Below, one piece after another: positions 1-8,683 of a DNA stretch of 56,410 nucleotides (the first letter of the stretch is position 1; each line of letters starts with the position of its first letter). A program made the position numbers and the translations under genes. The notes under the pieces were generated by a model. The model was not told where the DNA came from. It saw only the letters and a program-made list of their open reading frames with translations, and did not search any database. This DNA is from Gemmatimonadales bacterium (GTDB lineage Bacteria > Gemmatimonadota > Gemmatimonadetes > Palauibacterales > Palauibacteraceae). The DNA lies in the NCBI GenBank assembly GCA_009838765.1, contig VXQX01000025.1, positions 1 to 56,410 on the forward strand. The letters run 5' to 3'.

Positions 1-49
1 GGAGTCGGTTACTCGTCGATCCGGTGGACAACGTCCTTGGCATCTACAA

Positions 50-1555
50 CTAGCGTATCTCCTCGCGGATTGCGGCCAGTTCCTCGGCCGCGCCCTCGGG
101 CGGCTGGGTGAACAGGCTGACGCCGATCGTGACGGCGAAGCCCGCCGCGAAGCCCGGAAGCATCTCGTACAGGTCGTAGAAGCCCTCCTTGAAGAGGACG
201 ACCCACAGCATCGTGACGAGGAAGCCGGCGATCATGCCGGCGAGCGCGCCCGCGCGCGTGGTTCGGGCCCAGAAGAGCGAGCACAGCACGACCGGGGCGA
301 ACGCCGCCGCGAGGCCGGACCAGGCGAAGAGCACGAACCAGAAGATCGCCCGCTCGGCGGTGAGCGCGAGCAGCAGGCCGGTCACGCCGAGCACGACCGT
401 CACCGCCTTGCCCAGCACGGAGAGCGCCCGCTGCCGGGCATCGGGGCGGAAGATCTTCTGATAGACGTCCCGCACCGCCGCGGAGGAGGCGAGGATGAGC
501 AGCGAATCGGCGGTCGACATGATGGCGGCGAGGACGACGACGAGGACGAGCCCCGTGAACAGGTCGGGCAGGAGTCCCGCGGCCATGGCGGGGAGGGCGG
601 TCTCGGGGTCGGCGAGGGCCGGGAAGAGGACGCGGGCGGCCATCCCGGTGAACACCGCCCCCATGTCGAACACGATGATGCAGCCGACGGCGATCGGTCC
701 CGCCTTCCGGATCTCGCGCTGGTCGCGCGCGGCGAGAAAGCGCGCCAGGAGTTGCGGGGCGCCGAGGAACGCGAGTCCGACGCCCACGAAGCCGGCCGCG
801 CTCGCGATCCCGAGCGGGGTGACGCCGAGCCCGCCGCCGAGCCGCAGGAGGTCCGGGCCGGACGCCTGCAACCCCTCGAACACGGCGAGCGGTGCGGCCG
901 CCCGCAGCCCGTCCATGAGCGCGCCCCAGCCTCCGACGGCGCCGATGCCGACGAAGGGCAGGACGAGGAGGCAGGCGAACATGAGCACGCCCTGGGCGAA
1001 GTCGGAGTACGCCACCGCCTTGAAGCCGCCCACGACGGTGTAGAAGAGGACCACGGCGAGGCCGAGCCCGACGCCCACGCCGTAGCCGGTGCCGAGGAAG
1101 GAGTCGAACGCCTTCCCGGTCGCCGTGAGCTGCGCTCCCACGTAGAACGCCACCATCGACAGCACGATGACGGCGCCGACGATGCGGAAGCTGTGCGTCT
1201 TGTCCCGGAAGCGGTCCTCGAGGTAGTCGGGGACGGTGATCGAACCGTAGCGGTCGGTGAACGCCTTGAAGGGCCGCGCCACGAAGGCCCACGCGAGCGC
1301 GACGCCGAGGACCTCTCCCAGCACGACCCACAGCGCGTGCATACCGAGGGCGTACCCGATTCCCGTGAGTCCGAGCAGGAGCCAGGCGCTCTCCCCGGTC
1401 GCGTTGGAGGAGAAGGCGAGGACCCACGAGGGGAGCTTCTTGCCCGCCGCGTAATAACCCTTCACGTCGTGCGATTCCTTCCCGCCCCACACGCCGATGA
1501 CGAGGAGGAAGAGGAGGTACACGACGACGACGCCGATGATCACGGGAGAGGGCAT
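50..1555 (-). CDS. Sodium:solute symporter (SSS family, PutP-like)
   Basis: A 501-residue inner-membrane protein, the usual length for SSS symporters such as the Na+/proline carrier PutP. It reads as about 13 hydrophobic helices from a short outside N-terminus to a charged tail (AAIREEIR). Family landmarks visible are an early GKKLPSW loop, a NATGESAWLLLG helix, TVVGGFKAV in the middle, and an AAIMSTADSLL helix carrying the Ser/Thr residues that line the second Na+ site in this family. The ATG at 1555 starts directly at the first helix. It diverges from the TPR-thioredoxin lipoprotein gene across about 250 bases. The substrate cannot be read from sequence; proline or another small organic solute is likely. 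Nothing clear is seen in the 49 bases to its left. Confidence 0.9.
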   Translation of the reverse strand: MPSPVIIGVVVVYLLFLLVIGVWGGKESHDVKGYYAAGKKLPSWVLAFSSNATGESAWLLLGLTGIGYALGMHALWVVLGEVLGVALAWAFVARPFKAFTDRYGSITVPDYLEDRFRDKTHSFRIVGAVIVLSMVAFYVGAQLTATGKAFDSFLGTGYGVGVGLGLAVVLFYTVVGGFKAVAYSDFAQGVLMFACLLVLPFVGIGAVGGWGALMDGLRAAAPLAVFEGLQASGPDLLRLGGGLGVTPLGIASAAGFVGVGLAFLGAPQLLARFLAARDQREIRKAGPIAVGCIIVFDMGAVFTGMAARVLFPALADPETALPAMAAGLLPDLFTGLVLVVVLAAIMSTADSLLILASSAAVRDVYQKIFRPDARQRALSVLGKAVTVVLGVTGLLLALTAERAIFWFVLFAWSGLAAAFAPVVLCSLFWARTTRAGALAGMIAGFLVTMLWVVLFKEGFYDLYEMLPGFAAGFAVTIGVSLFTQPPEGAAEELAAIREEIR

Positions 1556-1719
1556 TCACGCCTCCGTTCGCGTTGTTCGGGCGACTGACGCGGGGTCTTG
1601 CCACTGGCTGCTACTTTCCGCCGCGTACGGGCCGCTGACAACCATCTCCCGTGGATTCGGTGTCGGCAGTGTGTCGGCGGAGCGGGATCCGCGCGGGTCG
1701 CGGCAGCGCGCAACGCATG

Positions 1720-1805
1720 CTTCGAGAGACATTCGGGGGACACTCGAGGGACGTTCGAGAGACGTTCGAGAGACGTTCGAGGCACAAGAGACGTTCGAGG
1801 GACAT
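1720..1805. repeat. Tandem 11-bp repeats in leader of the TPR-thioredoxin gene
   Basis: Copies of a degenerate 11-bp unit (consensus TTCGAGAGACG) begin at 1721, 1732, 1743, 1754, 1765 and 1776, and once more at 1794 after a 7-base insertion. The period is exact for the first six copies, about one helical turn. The array ends directly before the ATG at 1806 and supplies the purine-rich stretch (gaggg) that would act as ribosome binding site. It could be a protein-binding array or a slippage-prone leader; function is unknown. Confidence 0.8.
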
Positions 1806-1853
1806 ATGACACTCTCCGTGAGACTCTCCATGACACTCTCCAGGACACTCTCG
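1806..1853 (+). repeat. Four 12-bp in-frame repeats at the signal-peptide start
   Basis: Four consecutive 12-mers (atgacactctcc, gtgagactctcc, atgacactctcc, aggacactctcg) form the first 16 codons of the lipoprotein. Copies 1 and 3 are identical, and each offers an in-frame ATG, so translation could begin at 1806 or 1830. Confidence 0.85.
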
Positions 1854-3851
1854 CGGGCCGGGCTCGCCGGGCTCGCCGTTCTCCCGGTTCTCGCAGGGTG
1901 CGGCGATGCGCGCCCCGCCGCAGAGCTGATGGCGGATGCGGCCGCGGACGTAGAGGCGGTTCGGCTGGAACAGGCCATGGTCCGCTACGACTCGGCGCGG
2001 ACGAAAGCTCCGGACGACGCCGAAGCCCACCGGCAGTACGCGAAGCTGGCCAGCTACTTCAGCCTGCACGCGGAAGCCGCGCAGGCGTGGGAGCGCGTGC
2101 TCGAGCTCGAGCCCGGCGATTCGGCCGCCTGGGAAGGGTACGTCCACGATCTCCGCTGGGCCGGCATCTTCGAGACGGACCGGCGGTACGCGGAGAAGAT
2201 CCTGCAGGTCCTCCCGGAAGCCCTCCGCAACGCGCCGAACCGCCCCATCATCTACGACGAAGCGCAGGAGGCGGCGGCGGACCTCGGACAACTCGACGCC
2301 TACGGCGCGATCGTGGCCGAGGTTGAGGCCATGCGGCCGGACGACCAGATCCTCCTTCACGCAGTGGGGGCGCTCCGGGTCGCGCTGGCGGATCAGGAGG
2401 AGGGGGATCGGGGCCAGGCCGTGAGGGACTCGATCGGAGTCGTGCTCGACGCGCTCGCCGCCGAGATCGAGGGCGATCCGGACGTTGCGGCGCCGGTCCT
2501 GTTCCGGCTCGCGGCGGGATACGACTTCGGCATGCTTCGGCGGGAAGACGACGCGGACCGCTGGCTGGAACGCCTGGAGGCCGCCCCGGACCGCGGCGAC
2601 CTGGCGGACGACCCGCGGTACTGGGACCTGGTGTTCGATTTCCAGGAGGCCCTCTACGGCGATTCTGCTGAAGACGCTACGGCCGAGCCGTCGCGTCTCG
2701 TTGCCGAAGGGCTGAAGTCAAGGGATCTCGGGCGCCGCGGCGCGTGGGTGAGCCGCAACCATACGGTCGTGACACGGCAGGCGCTCGCTTCGATCACGGG
2801 TGATGCGCCGGGGAGCAGGGCCGTGTGGGGGGCGGCGACGGTCGCGGCCGAACCCCCGCACGCGCCGCTCGAACCGGAAGCGGCCGGGCTGCTGTTCGAT
2901 GCCTCGATGGACGCGGTCCGCTGGCGGGAGAGCGTGTTCTCGACGCTCCGCGGGCTGCTCTACTTCGGGATCGAGCCGCAGGCCGTGCTCAAGGAGACGA
3001 TCGCGATCGAGAAGAAGCTCCGCGCCCACAGCCCGGGATACCTGTACCCCGGTCTCCAGGGCGATGAGCGGGAGAAGGCGCGGCAGGACGCGATCGCCGG
3101 AGCCCTCATCCTCCAGGCTCGCGCGCTCACGCAACTCGGGGAGATCGAGGCGGCCGGCGAGTTGTTCGCGCAGGTGGCGAACGAGTCGCGCGATGCCGCC
3201 ACGCTGGGAGAGTACGGGCGTCATCTCCTCCGCACGGACCGGCCGGCGGAGGCGCTGGACGCCTTCGTGGAGGCGATCGCGTTCGGCGGGTCCCGGTTCC
3301 GCGCGCTCGCGGATGAAGCGGCCGCGGCGGCCGACTTTTCTCCCGGGACCGTCGACGAGCGGCTCGCCGTGCGGCAACCCATCGTGGAGGCGGAGTTGGA
3401 ACGCCGGGAGCTCGGAGAGCGCATCGGGCGCGAGGCGCCGGAGTTCGCGATCGCGGACCAGAACGGGTTCGAATGGCGGCTGAGCGACCTCGAGGGAAAG
3501 ATCGTCGTGCTCAAGTTCTGGGCCACGTGGTGCGGCCCCTGCATCGAGGAATTCCCGCATTTCGTCGAACTGCTGAAGACGTACGAAGACGCGGAGGATG
3601 TGGTGTTCCTCACCGTCGCCACGGCGGGCTCTCCGCGGGAAGAGGTGGCCGCGCAGATCGAGGAGGGCGGTTTCACGTTCCCGGTCCTGTTCGACGAACA
3701 GGGCCTCGCGCTGGATTACGAGATCCTCGGCTACCCGACGACGTTCTACCTGGACCGGGCGGGGTTCATCCAGTTCAAGCGCGGGGGCTTCGTCGAGTCC
3801 GGCTACGAAGAGGGCGTCGCGCGCCGCATCGACGCCCTCCGCGGCCAGTAG
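1806..3851 (+). CDS. Lipoprotein with TPR-like repeats and C-terminal thioredoxin (TlpA/ResA-like) domain
   Basis: The product of about 681 residues has a signal peptide ending in the lipobox LAGC (VLPVLAGCGD), so it should be a lipid-anchored envelope protein. Residues about 40-150 contain helical TPR-like pairs (EAHRQYAKLASYF, AAQAWERVLELEPGD), and a helical scaffold continues to about residue 530. The last 140 residues are a thioredoxin fold with WATWCGPC (Cys576, Cys579) and a later cis-Pro loop (YPTTFYLD), as in TlpA/ResA thiol-disulphide reductases. I chose ATG 1806 because the open frame upstream is the repeat array, not protein-like. The first 48 bases of the gene are four 12-bp near-repeats, giving MTLS VRLS MTLS RTLS. 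A likely role is redox or quality control of envelope proteins; the partner is unknown. Confidence 0.8.
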   Translation: MTLSVRLSMTLSRTLSRAGLAGLAVLPVLAGCGDARPAAELMADAAADVEAVRLEQAMVRYDSARTKAPDDAEAHRQYAKLASYFSLHAEAAQAWERVLELEPGDSAAWEGYVHDLRWAGIFETDRRYAEKILQVLPEALRNAPNRPIIYDEAQEAAADLGQLDAYGAIVAEVEAMRPDDQILLHAVGALRVALADQEEGDRGQAVRDSIGVVLDALAAEIEGDPDVAAPVLFRLAAGYDFGMLRREDDADRWLERLEAAPDRGDLADDPRYWDLVFDFQEALYGDSAEDATAEPSRLVAEGLKSRDLGRRGAWVSRNHTVVTRQALASITGDAPGSRAVWGAATVAAEPPHAPLEPEAAGLLFDASMDAVRWRESVFSTLRGLLYFGIEPQAVLKETIAIEKKLRAHSPGYLYPGLQGDEREKARQDAIAGALILQARALTQLGEIEAAGELFAQVANESRDAATLGEYGRHLLRTDRPAEALDAFVEAIAFGGSRFRALADEAAAAADFSPGTVDERLAVRQPIVEAELERRELGERIGREAPEFAIADQNGFEWRLSDLEGKIVVLKFWATWCGPCIEEFPHFVELLKTYEDAEDVVFLTVATAGSPREEVAAQIEEGGFTFPVLFDEQGLALDYEILGYPTTFYLDRAGFIQFKRGGFVESGYEEGVARRIDALRGQ

Positions 3852-3959
3852 GCGTCGCCGCTCCCGGAGCGTTGCGTGAACCCCGACCGGGACCGCAGCT
3901 TGACGGCTTGCGCGGTGGGATACCGACCGTGATGGGACACAGGCCAGAGAGGTGCGTCA

Positions 3960-4259
3960 ATGTACGTCGCTGCATTCATCACCGATAAGTCCGGGGTGGC
4001 GCAAGCACGGGACGAAACGCGCGCGGCGTTCATGGAGTATCTCCGCAGTCACCCGGCCCATCCGGATGTCGTCGTGCATCACGGCGGGCCGACGCTCGGA
4101 GACGATGGCGAGAGCATCGTCGGGCGCCTGATCGTGATGGAGGCCCCCTCGGTCGAGGCGGCGCGCGCGTTCCTCGCCGACAGCCCCTTCGCCAGGGCGG
4201 ACGTCTTCGCCGAATGCCACGTCCACGCGTGGGACTGGGCGACGGGGCGTCCCAGCTAG
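3960..4259 (+). CDS. YCII-like small protein
   Basis: A 99-residue protein of the YciI/YCII type, an alpha-beta ferredoxin-like fold often found next to ring-cleaving or ring-hydroxylating enzymes. Visible features are the N-terminal strand MYVAAFITDKSG, a central HHGGPTLGDDGE segment, the helix EAARAFLADSPFARADVF typical of YCII ends, and a closing HVHAWDWATG. It begins at ATG 3960 behind a purine-rich agagagg. The next gene, the Rieske oxygenase alpha subunit, starts 27 bases after its stop, so the two are probably co-transcribed. YCII proteins have been proposed to be enzymes or substrate-binding helpers, but the function here is not known. Confidence 0.75.
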   Translation: MYVAAFITDKSGVAQARDETRAAFMEYLRSHPAHPDVVVHHGGPTLGDDGESIVGRLIVMEAPSVEAARAFLADSPFARADVFAECHVHAWDWATGRPS

Positions 4260-4286
4260 CGAGACGGCCCCGCTAGCCAACTGTCG

Positions 4287-5579
4287 GTGGACATCAAGGA
4301 TCTGATCGTCGACGACCGGGACCGCGGAGTGTTCAGGGTCCACCGGTCGTGCATGACGTCCGCCGATCTGTTCCGGCAGGAACGGGAGCGGATTCTCGAT
4401 CGCTGCTGGATCTACCTGGGGCACGAATCGGAAGTGGAGGCCCCGGGAGACTACCGTCGTCGCACGGTGGCCGGCCGACCGCTGTTCTTCATTCGCGGCA
4501 AAGACGATCGAATTCGGGTGTTCCTCAACTCCTGCCCGCATCGCGGCGCCATGATCTGCCGCCGCGACGCCGGGAACGCCGGGGTCCTGCAGTGCTTCTA
4601 TCACGCCTGGTCTTTCAGCACGGACGGCGATCTGATCGGCGTTCCCGGGGAAGACGCCTACGGCCCCCACTTCGACCGGACGGAGTTCTGTCTGAAGGAA
4701 CCGCCCAGAGTCGACAGCTACCGGGGCTTCCATTTCGTGAGCTTCAACCCGCACGTCGAGGACCTGGTCACCTACCTGGCGGGGGCCAGGGACTACCTGG
4801 ATCTGGTCGTCGACCAGGCCGAGCGAGGGATGCGGGTCGTTCCGGGTTCCAACAGGTACACGATCAAGGCCAACTGGAAGCTGCTGGCCGAAAACAGCCT
4901 CGACGGATACCACCTGCTCCCGACGCACCGGACCTACGTGGACTACATGGCCGGTCTCGGGACGGACGAAAGCGGAGAGTCGCTGGCCGCCCGCCCTCCC
5001 GGCGCCGGGAAGGCCCTGGGGGGCGGCCATTGCGTGTCGGAGAACATATCCCGCAACGGCCGCCCCATCGCCCGCTGGCACCCGATCTTCGGCGAGGAGG
5101 CCAGGGAGCGCATGGCGCGAGTGCGCCGGCGGCTGGTGCAGAAGTACGGAGAAGAGCGCACCTACCGGATGGCCGACACGTCGCGGAACCTGCTCATCTA
5201 TCCGAACCTGCTGATCATGGACTTCGTAGCCATCAGCATCCGGTACATCGAACCCGTGGCGCCGGACAGAATGGAGGTCACGGCCTGGCATCTCGTGCCC
5301 AGGGAGGAGTCGGGTCCCGCGCTGGCCACCCGGCTCGACAGTTACCTCACCTTCCTCGGACCGGGCGGCTTTGCCACCCCGGACGACGTGGAGGTCCTCG
5401 AATCGTGTCAGGCCGGCTTCCGCGCCACCGAGGCCGAGTGGTCCGACATCTCGAGGGGCATGCTGAATCCGCGCCCGGGCACGTCGGATGAACTCCAGAT
5501 GCGGGGATTCTGGCGGCAGTGGCACGCCCACATGCAGGGCCGAAGCCGGACCAATGTCCAGGACCGCGCGAACGCATGA
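4287..5579 (+). CDS. Rieske aromatic ring-hydroxylating oxygenase, alpha subunit
   Basis: A 430-residue catalytic subunit of a Rieske non-haem iron oxygenase. The N-terminal Rieske centre is complete: Cys83-Pro-His85 and Cys103-x2-His106 (CPHRGAM ... CFYHAW). The C-terminal catalytic domain has the mononuclear iron motif DGYHLLPTH, with Asp206 bridging the centres and His209 and His214 as ligands. It starts at GTG 4287, and its TGA overlaps the ATG of the beta subunit by four bases, implying translational coupling. The family uses electrons from a reductase and ferredoxin, not encoded here, to oxygenate aromatic or related substrates. The neighbouring kinase-like and acyl-CoA dehydrogenase genes suggest breakdown of an organic acid, but the substrate cannot be told. 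Confidence 0.9.
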   Translation: MDIKDLIVDDRDRGVFRVHRSCMTSADLFRQERERILDRCWIYLGHESEVEAPGDYRRRTVAGRPLFFIRGKDDRIRVFLNSCPHRGAMICRRDAGNAGVLQCFYHAWSFSTDGDLIGVPGEDAYGPHFDRTEFCLKEPPRVDSYRGFHFVSFNPHVEDLVTYLAGARDYLDLVVDQAERGMRVVPGSNRYTIKANWKLLAENSLDGYHLLPTHRTYVDYMAGLGTDESGESLAARPPGAGKALGGGHCVSENISRNGRPIARWHPIFGEEARERMARVRRRLVQKYGEERTYRMADTSRNLLIYPNLLIMDFVAISIRYIEPVAPDRMEVTAWHLVPREESGPALATRLDSYLTFLGPGGFATPDDVEVLESCQAGFRATEAEWSDISRGMLNPRPGTSDELQMRGFWRQWHAHMQGRSRTNVQDRANA

Positions 5580-6070
5580 CCGCCAACGGCAGGTCCGCGC
5601 TACGGGAAATGGCAGAGGACTTCCTGTTCAGGGAAGCGGCGCTCCTCGACGCATGGAGACTGGATGAGTGGGTCGATCTGTTTACGGACGACGCCCGGTA
5701 CGTGGTCCCCTCCACGGATCTGCCGGAAGGCGATCCCGCGCGCGATCTGGTCTTCATCGATGACGACATCGTCCGCCTCCGCGCCCGCGTGGCACGGCTG
5801 AACAGCCGCCATTCGCACCGCGAGTCGCCGCGGTCGCGGACGCGCCGGTTCGTTTCGAACGTGCGGGTCGAGGAAACCGGCGCCGGAGAGCTCCGGGTTT
5901 CCGCAAACGTCCTCGTCTACCGGTTTCGCAGCGGCGACGGAGCGCCTTACGTCGGCACCATCGAGTACCTCCTCAGGCGGAAGGGCGGGGACCTGAGAAT
6001 CGCGTACCGCCGCGCGGTGCTCGATATGGAAGACCTCGCCTGGCACGGCGCGGTGAGCATCATCTTCTGA
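5576..6070 (+). CDS. Rieske oxygenase beta subunit (SnoaL/NTF2-like)
   Basis: A 164-residue cone-shaped NTF2-like subunit that packs against alpha subunits to form the alpha3beta3 hexamer of ring-hydroxylating oxygenases. Typical features are an N-terminal helix (FREAALLDAWRLDEWVDLF), the strand DDARYVVPST, the HRES segment near residue 80, and a C-terminal run of strands (LRVSANVLVYRFR ... GDLRIAYRRAVLD). The start ATG at 5576 lies inside the alpha-subunit stop (ATGA). It ends 28 bases before the TTG of the next gene. It is structural; no catalytic residues are expected. Confidence 0.88.
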   Translation: MTANGRSALREMAEDFLFREAALLDAWRLDEWVDLFTDDARYVVPSTDLPEGDPARDLVFIDDDIVRLRARVARLNSRHSHRESPRSRTRRFVSNVRVEETGAGELRVSANVLVYRFRSGDGAPYVGTIEYLLRRKGGDLRIAYRRAVLDMEDLAWHGAVSIIF

Positions 6071-6098
6071 ACCGTCCCCTCCAGAACGGAGACACCGG

Positions 6099-7157
6099 TT
6101 GGCCACGCTGGGAGCGGTCACGGCGACCCACGGCTTCGACGAGCGGCGGCTCGCGGACTACCTGCGCGCGTGCGGGTTGCGGGGATTCGCGGGCGGGCTG
6201 ACGGCGCTCCAGTACCAGGGCGGGCAGTCGAACCCCACCTATCGGCTCGAAGCGGACGGCCGGTACCTAGTCCTGAGGAAGAAGCCGCCGGGCGAGTTGC
6301 TCCCCTCGGCGCACCTCATCGAGCGCGAGTACCGCGTGATGAGAGCGCTTGCGGACACCGGCGTGCCCGTGCCGGCCATGATCCACCTGTGCGAGGACCC
6401 GGGCGTGATCGGGCAGGCGTTCTTCGTCATGGAGCATGTCGAGGGGCGGGTGCCGTCGGCCCCCGGGTTGCCCGAAGTCGAAGCGCCCGCCGAACGGGCC
6501 GCGATCTACGACGCGATGAACGAGTGCCTGGCGCGGCTCCATGCGGTCGACTGGACGGCCGTCGGTCTGGGGGACTACGGGAAACCGTCGGACTACGTCG
6601 CGCGGCAGATCTCCGTCTGGACGCGACAGTACGAAGCGGCGCGTGCCGGCCCGATCCCGGCCATGGAGGCGCTCGTCGAGTGGCTCCCGGCGCATGTTCC
6701 CGCCAGCGACGCGTCGGAGGGGGAGACGACGATCGCCCACGGCGACTACCGGCTCGACAACATGATCCTGCACCCGACGGAGCCGCGGGTGCTCGCGATC
6801 GTCGACTGGGAGTTGTCGACGCTGGGGCACCCGCTGGCCGACCTGGCCTACAACTGCATGACGTACCACCTCCCGGAGGGACCCCTGTGGAAGGGGTTGG
6901 GGGAGATCGACTGCGAGGCGCTGGGGATTCCGTCCGAGGAGGACTACGTCGCCGCGTACTGCCGGAGGACGGGGCGCGACGGGGTGCCGGACTGGGAGTT
7001 CTTCATGGCCTTCGGCCTCTTCCGCCTCGCCTCGATCTGCCAGGGCGTGTACGCGCGCGCGCTCCAGGGCAACGCGAGTTCGCGGAACGCGCTGGAGGTC
7101 GGCGCCAAGGCGCCGATGCTGGCGGAAGCCGGCTGGAGCTTCGCCCGCCGCGCCTGA
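6099..7157 (+). CDS. Aminoglycoside-phosphotransferase-fold kinase, ACAD10/11 N-domain type
   Basis: A 352-residue kinase-fold protein. Residues 40-60 carry the glycine/ATP loop region (YQGGQSNPTYRL ... LVLRKKP), then HGDYRLDN at 214-221 as the catalytic loop and DWE at 236-238 as the metal-binding loop. GQSNPTY is characteristic of the kinase domain fused to acyl-CoA dehydrogenase in ACAD10/ACAD11, where it phosphorylates a hydroxyacyl-CoA so that the dehydrogenase domain can eliminate phosphate. A stand-alone acyl-CoA dehydrogenase gene lies 14 bases away on the opposite strand, so the split pair may do the same job. The start is TTG 6099, chosen for the ggaga six bases upstream. Its spacing to the Rieske beta gene suggests one operon. 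Confidence 0.85.
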   Translation: MATLGAVTATHGFDERRLADYLRACGLRGFAGGLTALQYQGGQSNPTYRLEADGRYLVLRKKPPGELLPSAHLIEREYRVMRALADTGVPVPAMIHLCEDPGVIGQAFFVMEHVEGRVPSAPGLPEVEAPAERAAIYDAMNECLARLHAVDWTAVGLGDYGKPSDYVARQISVWTRQYEAARAGPIPAMEALVEWLPAHVPASDASEGETTIAHGDYRLDNMILHPTEPRVLAIVDWELSTLGHPLADLAYNCMTYHLPEGPLWKGLGEIDCEALGIPSEEDYVAAYCRRTGRDGVPDWEFFMAFGLFRLASICQGVYARALQGNASSRNALEVGAKAPMLAEAGWSFARRA

Positions 7158-7171
7158 GACCCGCTACGGCC

Positions 7172-8482
7172 TCAGGGCTCCCGTGGGCCCCGCAGTTCGA
7201 GCTTCGCGAGCGCCTCGAGATGGACCTCGTCGGGGCCGTCGGCGAGGCGCAGGGTGCGGGAGTGCGCGTAGGCCGCGGCGAGCCACGTGTCGGGGCTCAC
7301 GCCGAGGGCGCCGTGGACCTGGATCGCCTGATCTAGGACGCGGCAGGCCATGCGCGGCGCGACGATCTTGATCATCGCGATCTCCCGGCGCGCCGCCTTG
7401 TTTCCGACGGTGTCCATCATGTGGGCGGCGTGCAGGGTGAGGAGCCGGGCCTGGTCTACGGCGATGCGGCATTCGGCGAGCGCGTGGCGAAGGGCGCCCT
7501 TCTCGGCGAGGGGGCCGGAGAAGGCGACCCGCGTCCTCGCGCGCTCGGCCATGTCCTCGATCGCGCGCTCGGCGACGCCGATGAGCCGCATGCAGTGGTG
7601 GATGCGGCCGGGGCCGAGGCGGCCCTGTGCGATCTCGAACCCGCGGCCCGGGCCGAGGAGCATGTTGCCGGCGGGCACGCGGACATCGGTGAAGCGCACC
7701 TCGCCGTGGCCGACCGGCGCGCTGTCGTAGCCGAACACGCCGAGCGGCCGCACGACCTCGATGCCGGCGGCGTCGCGCGGCACCAGCACCATCGACTGCT
7801 GCCGGTGGCGCGCCGCGTCGGGGTCCGTCTTGCCCATGAAGATGAACAGCCGGCACTCGGCCCGGGGGGCCTGCGTCGCCCACCACTTGTGGCCGTTGAT
7901 GACCCACTCGTCCCCATCGCGGACGATGGACGAGCGGATGTTCGTCGCGTCCGACGACGCGACGTCGGGCTCCGTCATCGCGAACGATGAGCGGATCTCG
8001 CCCGCCAGCAGCGGCTCGAGCCACGCCTTCCGCTGCGCCGGCGTCCCGTAGCGGGCCAGCGTCTCCATGTTGCCGGTGTCCGGCGCGTTGCAGTTGAAGA
8101 CCTCGGGCGCCCATTCCACGCGTCCCATGACCTCGCAGATGAGCGCGTACTCGAGGTTCGAGAGGCCGGCCCCGTAGCGGGGGCCCGGATCCGCGTCGCC
8201 CGAAACCGCGTCCCGGTCGCGTCCCGGTTCCGCGTCGGGGGGAAGGAAGAGGTTCCACAGCCCCTCCTCCCGCGCCCGCGCCTTCAGCGTCTCGAGGACC
8301 GGAGGGGTGGAGAACCGGTTCTTGGCCGCTTCGAGTTCCCGGTGAAACGTCTTCTCGTTGGGGTGAACGTGCGCCTCCATGAACTCGCGCACGCGCGCCT
8401 GGAGGTCGAGAGACCGTGTGGAGAAGAGGGCTGGGGCGTTCACTCGCGCTCCGTCGGGGATGTCGACTCGGGGTCGGGACAT
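7172..8482 (-). CDS. Acyl-CoA dehydrogenase (ACAD10/11-like)
   Basis: A 436-residue flavoprotein. Landmarks are [16 protein letters not shown] (flavin/substrate loop), [40 protein letters not shown] and the C-terminal [19 protein letters not shown], all typical of ACAD10/11-type enzymes acting on branched or hydroxylated acyl-CoAs. The gene is convergent with the kinase-fold gene. ATG 8482 is the first in-frame start. A second ATG at 8501, 19 bases upstream, is out of frame and exists because the 19-bp sequence over the start is repeated in tandem, so the exact 5' end is delicate. Substrate and electron acceptor are unknown. Confidence 0.88.
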   Translation of the reverse strand: MSRPRVDIPDGARVNAPALFSTRSLDLQARVREFMEAHVHPNEKTFHRELEAAKNRFSTPPVLETLKARAREEGLWNLFLPPDAEPGRDRDAVSGDADPGPRYGAGLSNLEYALICEVMGRVEWAPEVFNCNAPDTGNMETLARYGTPAQRKAWLEPLLAGEIRSSFAMTEPDVASSDATNIRSSIVRDGDEWVINGHKWWATQAPRAECRLFIFMGKTDPDAARHRQQSMVLVPRDAAGIEVVRPLGVFGYDSAPVGHGEVRFTDVRVPAGNMLLGPGRGFEIAQGRLGPGRIHHCMRLIGVAERAIEDMAERARTRVAFSGPLAEKGALRHALAECRIAVDQARLLTLHAAHMMDTVGNKAARREIAMIKIVAPRMACRVLDQAIQVHGALGVSPDTWLAAAYAHSRTLRLADGPDEVHLEALAKLELRGPREP

Positions 8483-8520
8483 CGACTCGGGGTCGGGACA
8501 TCGGCTCGGGGTCGGGCTGT
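8464..8520. repeat. 19-bp tandem repeat over the acyl-CoA dehydrogenase start
   Basis: Three head-to-tail copies of a 19-bp unit containing ctcggggtcgggacatcg, the last diverging, cover the first codons and the leader of the acyl-CoA dehydrogenase. GTCCGTGTCGCGG is repeated just beyond. Because 19 is not a multiple of three, gain or loss of a copy would move the ATG out of frame. Confidence 0.7.
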
Positions 8521-8683
8521 CGGGTCCGTGTCGCGGCCGCGGGGTCCGTGTCGCGGTCGGGGTGACATTGCCGGGGTGCGCCCCAAGATTAGCGGGCCTT
8601 CCGGCGGAGACAACGGGCGCTGTCAGCGGGCCGGTGATCGACACGGGCCGGTACGGAGTCCGGCCACCTCCAGGGATTCGGGG

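Noticed and set aside
1-43. Possible start of a minus-strand gene (ATG at 43) running off the left edge
   Set aside because: Only 14 codons are visible, with no ribosome site, so it cannot be supported.
3900-3930. A ttgacg -35-like box before the YCII-Rieske genes
   Set aside because: No matching -10 element lies at a proper distance.
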